NCBI GenBank assembly: GCA_014382085.1
Contig: JACNKJ010000055.1
Span: 1-7,207 of the forward strand
Length of the DNA: 7,207 nt
From: a bacterium
Lineage (GTDB): Bacteria; Krumholzibacteriota; Krumholzibacteriia; JACNKJ01
Direction: 5' to 3'
Below the pieces are notes generated by a model. The model did not search any database, was not told the DNA's origin, and saw only the letters and a program-made list of their open reading frames with translations. Positions within the stretch are counted from its first letter, which is position 1; every line of letters starts with the position of its first letter. Below are positions 5,846 to 7,207 of the stretch, piece by piece. Made by a program: the position numbers and the translations under genes.

Positions 5846-6769
5846 ATGGACTGGATATCTCGCAAACTCACTTTGCCCCCGCCTCTGGCGCCCTTCATCG
5901 AGGAACGTCTTGTGGCGGCGGGTTGGACTTCGCTTTCTTCCGAGCGCGCCACTGGCGACCGCCGCGTGACCCTGCGCGTGTATGTTCGTCCGGGAGAGGC
6001 ATTGCCAGCGCCCGAGGACTTCGCCGGCTGGATCGCCGAAGCCGAAACCGCGGGACTGCCCGGCGCGCGCCTGCGCTTCGAGGACGATGAGTTTGACGAG
6101 CAGGATTGGAACGCCGCATTCCGCGAGCACTTCGTTCCCCGCGAGGTGATCCCCGGTCTTACCGTGGTGCCGCCCTGGAACATGACCGGACCGGTGCACC
6201 AGCGCGGCGAGCCCATGCCGGGGTCGAATGCAGATCTGTCGCTGGTCATTGAGCCCGCCCTAGCATTTGGTACGGGCGATCACCCCACCACGCAAATGTG
6301 TCTCGAGATGCTGCGCGACTACGCCCGCGAGCGCGAGGCTTCGGGTAAGCCCTGGGATTGTCTCGACATCGGTTCAGGCACTGGCATTTTGTCGATTGCG
6401 GCTAAGCTCTGGGGCGCGCGGCGCGTTGAGGGCTTCGATATCGACAAGCGATCGATTCTCAACGCCTACTTGAATGCCGACCTCAATGGACTTGCCGGCG
6501 ATGTGCGTTTTCGCTGGGGCGAGCCGAAGGACCTGGGCGAGAAGCAGTGGGATATCGTGGTGTGCAATCTGTTTTTGACGCCGATACAGAAGTATCTCTC
6601 CCAAATGGCGAAGGCTGCCGATCCCAACGGCATACTCGTTCTGTCGGGATTCTTGGATGAGCAGCAAGAGAAGGTGACGGATCTGGCTTGCATGAAAAAC
6701 TTGAAGTTGACTATCACGAAACAAAAGGATCATTGGGTTTCCCAGCTCTGGGTCAAGACAAGCAATTAG
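5846..6769 (+). CDS. prmA: Ribosomal protein L11 methyltransferase (PrmA)
   Basis: A 307-residue protein (E. coli PrmA 293) that uses S-adenosylmethionine to methylate ribosomal protein L11. The N-terminal substrate-recognition domain (about 1-70) is followed by a linker with DEQDWNAAFREHFVP and VVPPW. The signature EPALAFGTGDHPTT begins at residue 136, where the family usually reads DPGxAFGTGxHxTT. SAM motif I is LDIGSGTG (173-180), followed by EGFDIDKRSI and NADLNG. The later catalytic-side motif is CNLFLTPI where most PrmA proteins have NILA. I chose ATG at 5846 because MDWISRKL matches the usual PrmA N-terminus. The frame is open for 191 codons further upstream, but that region is antisense to the DUF4919-like gene and resembles no PrmA. 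The Shine-Dalgarno is weak. These substitutions are mild, so PrmA is favoured, though a PrmA-like methyltransferase with another target is possible. Confidence 0.9.
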   Translation: MDWISRKLTLPPPLAPFIEERLVAAGWTSLSSERATGDRRVTLRVYVRPGEALPAPEDFAGWIAEAETAGLPGARLRFEDDEFDEQDWNAAFREHFVPREVIPGLTVVPPWNMTGPVHQRGEPMPGSNADLSLVIEPALAFGTGDHPTTQMCLEMLRDYAREREASGKPWDCLDIGSGTGILSIAAKLWGARRVEGFDIDKRSILNAYLNADLNGLAGDVRFRWGEPKDLGEKQWDIVVCNLFLTPIQKYLSQMAKAADPNGILVLSGFLDEQQEKVTDLACMKNLKLTITKQKDHWVSQLWVKTSN

Positions 6770-6798
6770 TTGACCCAACTCACTTTCACCGATACCTT
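6770..6798 (+). promoter_or_regulatory. Weak candidate promoter of the POTRA protein gene
   Basis: TTGACC (6770-6775) is followed after 17 bases by TACCTT (6793-6798). The -35 matches consensus at 5/6, the -10 only at 3/6. It begins immediately after the prmA stop. If used, the leader would be short. Read-through from prmA is equally likely. Confidence 0.22.
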
Positions 6799-6818
6799 CC
6801 CCCTGCCCCGAGGAAGGT
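6794..6818 (+). promoter_or_regulatory. Hairpin overlapping the ribosome binding site of the POTRA gene
   Basis: ACCTTCC (6794-6800) is perfectly complementary to GGAAGGT (6812-6818), a seven-base-pair stem with an 11-base loop. The right arm is the Shine-Dalgarno-like AGGAAGG (6811-6817), nine bases before ATG at 6827, so folding would hide the ribosome binding site. There is no T run after it, so it is not a terminator. Function is inferred from position only. Confidence 0.4.
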
Positions 6819-6826
6819 TCTTACCC

Positions 6827-7207
6827 ATGCGCCACATCCTGTTGATTTGCTTAAGCTTGCTGATCGCCGCACCCACTCTGGCGGCGTCGGGTGACACCAT
6901 ATCCACCATCCTCATCGCGGGGCTCAAGCACGTGGACCGCGACGTGCTGCTCGACGACCTCGGCATCCACGAGGGCGACAGCGCCGGCGACAATCTCGCG
7001 CGCAAACTGCAGGCCCGCGCACGCGAACTCGTCTATCTCAGCAGCTTCCAGGTGGACGTGCAAACCCTCGGCGACGGCCTGCACCTGAACCTGCGCGTGC
7101 GGGAACGTCCTCGCTTTCAGATTCAGCCGCTCATCGGGACTCTCGACGACGGCGACCTGGTCGGCGGCATGCGCTTTCGCAGCTTCTCCCTCTTTCGCCG
7201 CGGCGAA
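6827..7207 (+). CDS. Exported POTRA-domain protein, probable Omp85/BamA-TamA-type outer membrane protein (partial, C-terminus off right edge)
   Basis: The open frame from ATG at 6827 gives 127 residues and runs off the window. Residues 1-20 form a signal peptide: MRH, then a hydrophobic core, ending TLAAS with cleavage likely after the ALA-like site near 19-20. Residues about 24-93 look like a POTRA domain: ISTILIAGLKHVDRDVLLDD, a G-D pair, a helix rich in Arg and Ala, SSFQVDVQTLGDGLHLNLRV, then RERPRF. POTRA repeats in Omp85 proteins line the periplasmic entry to an outer-membrane beta barrel used for protein insertion or secretion. After this domain, GGMRFRSFSLFRRGE resembles the N(L)FGRGE turn at the start of such barrels, suggesting only one POTRA. 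AGGAAGG at 6811-6817 is the ribosome binding site. It lies 57 bases after prmA on the same strand. The full domain count and the barrel cannot be seen here. Confidence 0.72.
   Translation, partial: MRHILLICLSLLIAAPTLAASGDTISTILIAGLKHVDRDVLLDDLGIHEGDSAGDNLARKLQARARELVYLSSFQVDVQTLGDGLHLNLRVRERPRFQIQPLIGTLDDGDLVGGMRFRSFSLFRRGE

Noticed and set aside
5804..6249. Minus-strand open frames of 131 and 138 codons within prmA
   Set aside because: They are shadow frames of prmA without motifs and conflict with its conserved coding sequence.
6741..6752. CCCAGCTCTGGG inverted repeat near the prmA end as a terminator
   Set aside because: It lies inside the coding sequence, has a very short stem and no following T run.

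Overview
This 7.2 kb stretch is a densely packed chromosomal segment from a moderately high-GC bacterium, roughly 60% G+C by eye. An outer-membrane-type POTRA protein with a signal peptide at the right end points to a diderm (Gram-negative) host. The sequence alone does not place it in a phylum. I see no tRNA or rRNA, CRISPR array, insertion sequence, integrase or attachment site, so it reads as housekeeping or lineage-specific core DNA.

Layout: six genes run leftward from a divergent intergenic region at about 5786-5845. In transcription order they are a DUF4919-like hypothetical protein (5240-5785), a zinc-ribbon Nudix hydrolase (4706-5224), tldD (3220-4647), tldE/pmbA (1875-3209), a family-4-like glycosyltransferase (735-1868) and an EcfT/CbiQ-like membrane protein that runs off the left edge (1-738). 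Spacings are 15, 58, 10, 6 and -4 bases. The only gap large enough for a promoter is the 58 bases before tldD, and it holds a good sigma70-like candidate. There are therefore probably two transcription units, DUF4919-nudix and tldD-tldE-GT-ecfT, possibly with read-through between them. Four of the six leftward genes appear to start with TTG or GTG.

Two genes run rightward: prmA (5846-6769), the ribosomal protein L11 methyltransferase, and the start of a signal-peptide-bearing POTRA/Omp85-like protein (6827 to the right edge).

Functionally, TldD and TldE are the two halves of a zinc metalloprotease. TldD carries the HExxxH motif and a distal cysteine, while TldE has no HExxxH. The glycosyltransferase and the EcfT-like protein are tightly coupled to them by position, but no shared pathway can be demonstrated. 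The least ordinary points are a run of ten C's inside the ecfT-like gene, the DUF4919-Nudix pairing, a POTRA protein that seems to have one POTRA before its probable barrel, and a hairpin over that gene's ribosome binding site. I found no convincing undescribed defence or mobile system.
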